Source: an uncultured Verrucomicrobiae bacterium (lineage in GTDB: Bacteria; Verrucomicrobiota; Verrucomicrobiia; Limisphaerales; AAA164-E04). From it: a stretch of 64,000 bases of DNA. The stretch lies in NCBI GenBank assembly GCA_951813855.1, contig OX638380.1:1752876-1816875 (forward strand), given 5' to 3'. The position numbers and the translations under genes are program-made. Positions 63,027-64,000 of this stretch are shown here, one piece after another; positions within the stretch are counted from its first letter, which is position 1, and every line of letters starts with the position of its first letter. The notes beneath the pieces were generated by a model that did no database searches, had not been told where the DNA came from, and saw only the letters and a list, made by a program, of their open reading frames with translations.

Positions 63027-63908
63027 TCAGTCGCTTTGCTCTTCCGTAGCTTCGGACTCCGGGTCCGAAGCCTCGATCCCCAGTCCCGGCGCCTCGAACA
63101 CCGGCTCGTCCAGGCGAAGACTCAGCAAATAAGCCGCCAAATCATGAGCTTCCGGCTTCGGCGCGATCAATCGGCCCCGGCCGTCCTTGACGAATTCCCC
63201 CTGATGCCGCAAAGCTTCGGCTTCGTTCTCCTCCGTCGCTTCCAACGACTCGAACAAAAACGGATACGACGGCATGACCGAATCTTCGTTCCGCAGCCTC
63301 GGTTGATAAAGTTGCAGCAACAGGAGGCGGGGATCGGGTTGCCGGTTGCCGATATTCGACAGGTCCGGACCGAATCGCCGGTCGCCCAGCATCACCGGCC
63401 GGTCCAAGAGATAATCCAACCCCACCGTGCGCCGGGCTCCCCAGCGAGCGATGTCGGGGCCGACCGGATGATTCACCCGGCGCAGCTGGGTACCGGATTC
63501 GGTCCGGCGCCGTTGGTAATCCTTGGCTTCTCGCAGCGTGAGATCGTCGAACAACAGGTAGGGCACCGGCGGCAACGCTACCTCTTCGTTCGAAACGACG
63601 AGCGACACTTCCGGAAACTCGCGCAGCGTTTGCTGCACGTTCGTCCCCCATTCGTCGACCACGAGCGAAAAACGGTAGGATTGCTGCCGCACTTGTTGCG
63701 TATGGCATTCGAAACAACCGTTCTGGCGGTAGACGTCATGCCCCCGTTTCGCCGCGCCCCCCCGGTCGACGGGAAAAACCTTGCCGGTCGCCTCGTCCGT
63801 ATAGGGTATCTCCTGACCGAATTGCCATTGCGGAGCGCCGACGAAAGCGAACCACGAACAAGCCATCGCGAACAACAATCCTAAAAACAGTGCGGCGCCG
63901 TTGTTCAT
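63027..63908 (-). CDS. ccoO: cbb3-type cytochrome c oxidase subunit II
   Basis: A 293-residue CcoO/FixO. The N-terminal membrane helix (AALFLGLLFAMACSWFAFV) is followed by the monohaem domain: VYRQNGCFECHTQQVRQQSY with the CxxCH site and GPDLSNIGNR, then SVMPSYPFLF with the axial Met. The C-terminal tail is acidic (EASDPESEATEEQSD). It passes electrons to the catalytic subunit I. The ATG at 63908 overlaps the preceding gene's stop by four bases (ATGA). Confidence 0.93.
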   Translation of the reverse strand: MNNGAALFLGLLFAMACSWFAFVGAPQWQFGQEIPYTDEATGKVFPVDRGGAAKRGHDVYRQNGCFECHTQQVRQQSYRFSLVVDEWGTNVQQTLREFPEVSLVVSNEEVALPPVPYLLFDDLTLREAKDYQRRRTESGTQLRRVNHPVGPDIARWGARRTVGLDYLLDRPVMLGDRRFGPDLSNIGNRQPDPRLLLLQLYQPRLRNEDSVMPSYPFLFESLEATEENEAEALRHQGEFVKDGRGRLIAPKPEAHDLAAYLLSLRLDEPVFEAPGLGIEASDPESEATEEQSD

Positions 63909-64000
63909 GATCTCCTGGCGGTCCTCCTGACCTGTTTGCGACCGGCGGCCGGCGCCTTTTTTCGCGGCGGCGCCTTCTTGGCGGCCACCGCCTTCTTCGC
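63905..64000 (-). CDS. Partial CDS, Lys/Ala/Pro-rich C-terminal tail
   Basis: The last 31 residues of a gene entering from the right edge: AKKAVAAKKAPPRKKAPAAG, then RKQVRRTARRS and TGA at 63905. The stop overlaps the ccoO start. By operon logic the gene should be ccoN (catalytic subunit I), which would then carry an unusual histone-H1-like basic tail; the rest is outside the window, so this is not shown. Confidence 0.5.
   Translation of the reverse strand, partial: AKKAVAAKKAPPRKKAPAAGRKQVRRTARRS

Noticed and set aside
1..64000. CRISPR array or tRNA genes
   Set aside because: No regularly spaced direct repeats and no tRNA-like T-arm with acceptor stem other than that of the tmRNA were noticed.

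Overview
The window looks like a chromosomal segment of a GC-rich member of the PVC group, most likely a Verrucomicrobiota bacterium. This is inferred from the DUF1559-type prepilin-like proteins (one intact near the left end, one decayed at 50.8-51.6 kb), frequent TTG starts, a large TPR/FG-GAP protein and a cbb3-type oxidase operon. No rRNA or tRNA gene was seen, so the taxonomy is an inference.

Housekeeping and metabolic blocks are: 0-15 kb (prepilin-like protein, C-terminal half of a split carbamoyl-phosphate synthase large subunit, class V aminotransferase, GspF-like protein, thioredoxin, cupin protein, GH42 glycosidase, DciA-like protein, Sel1 protein, TPR/FG-GAP protein); 26-34.3 kb (DUF3106 protein, anti-sigma and ECF sigma factor, glnD, lspA, miaA, a PmtA-like methyltransferase and the tmRNA gene ssrA); 44.8-56.9 kb (sorbosone dehydrogenase-cytochrome c fusion, galactose mutarotase, metallophosphoesterase, ppk, rhamnulokinase); and 61.9-64 kb (ispF and the cbb3 oxidase operon).

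Three accessory zones interrupt these. 15.0-20.1 kb is a graveyard of mobile DNA: remnants of DUF4338/DruA-like, IS66, HNH and ISAs1 genes, plus a nearly intact IS630-family element. It is followed by a 5.5 kb decayed double 5'-nucleotidase gene (20.4-25.9 kb). 34.3-44.7 kb is a defence island that begins directly at the 3' end of the tmRNA gene. It holds a zinc-ribbon/HEPN protein with a DUF2188 partner, a Gabija-like pair (OLD/TOPRIM GajA and UvrD-like GajB) preceded in the same operon by an XRE-HTH/P-loop GTPase fusion, and an AbiE locus whose toxin has been gutted. 58.57-61.29 kb is an IS1595-type transposon that carries a complete restriction-modification pair.

The most interesting signal is a set of related transposon ends (consensus start GGGGATTATA) found at six places. 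One pair bounds the restriction-modification transposon. A second pair, with a perfect 8-bp target duplication, bounds a 1.9 kb unit carrying only a SAP/FokI-like nuclease. That unit has split the XRE-GTPase gene of the Gabija operon, and removing it with one duplication copy restores one continuous reading frame. A third end lies next to an HNH nuclease remnant. Together they suggest a family of IS1595-type elements whose cargo is nucleases and methylases, which move into and inactivate a resident defence operon.
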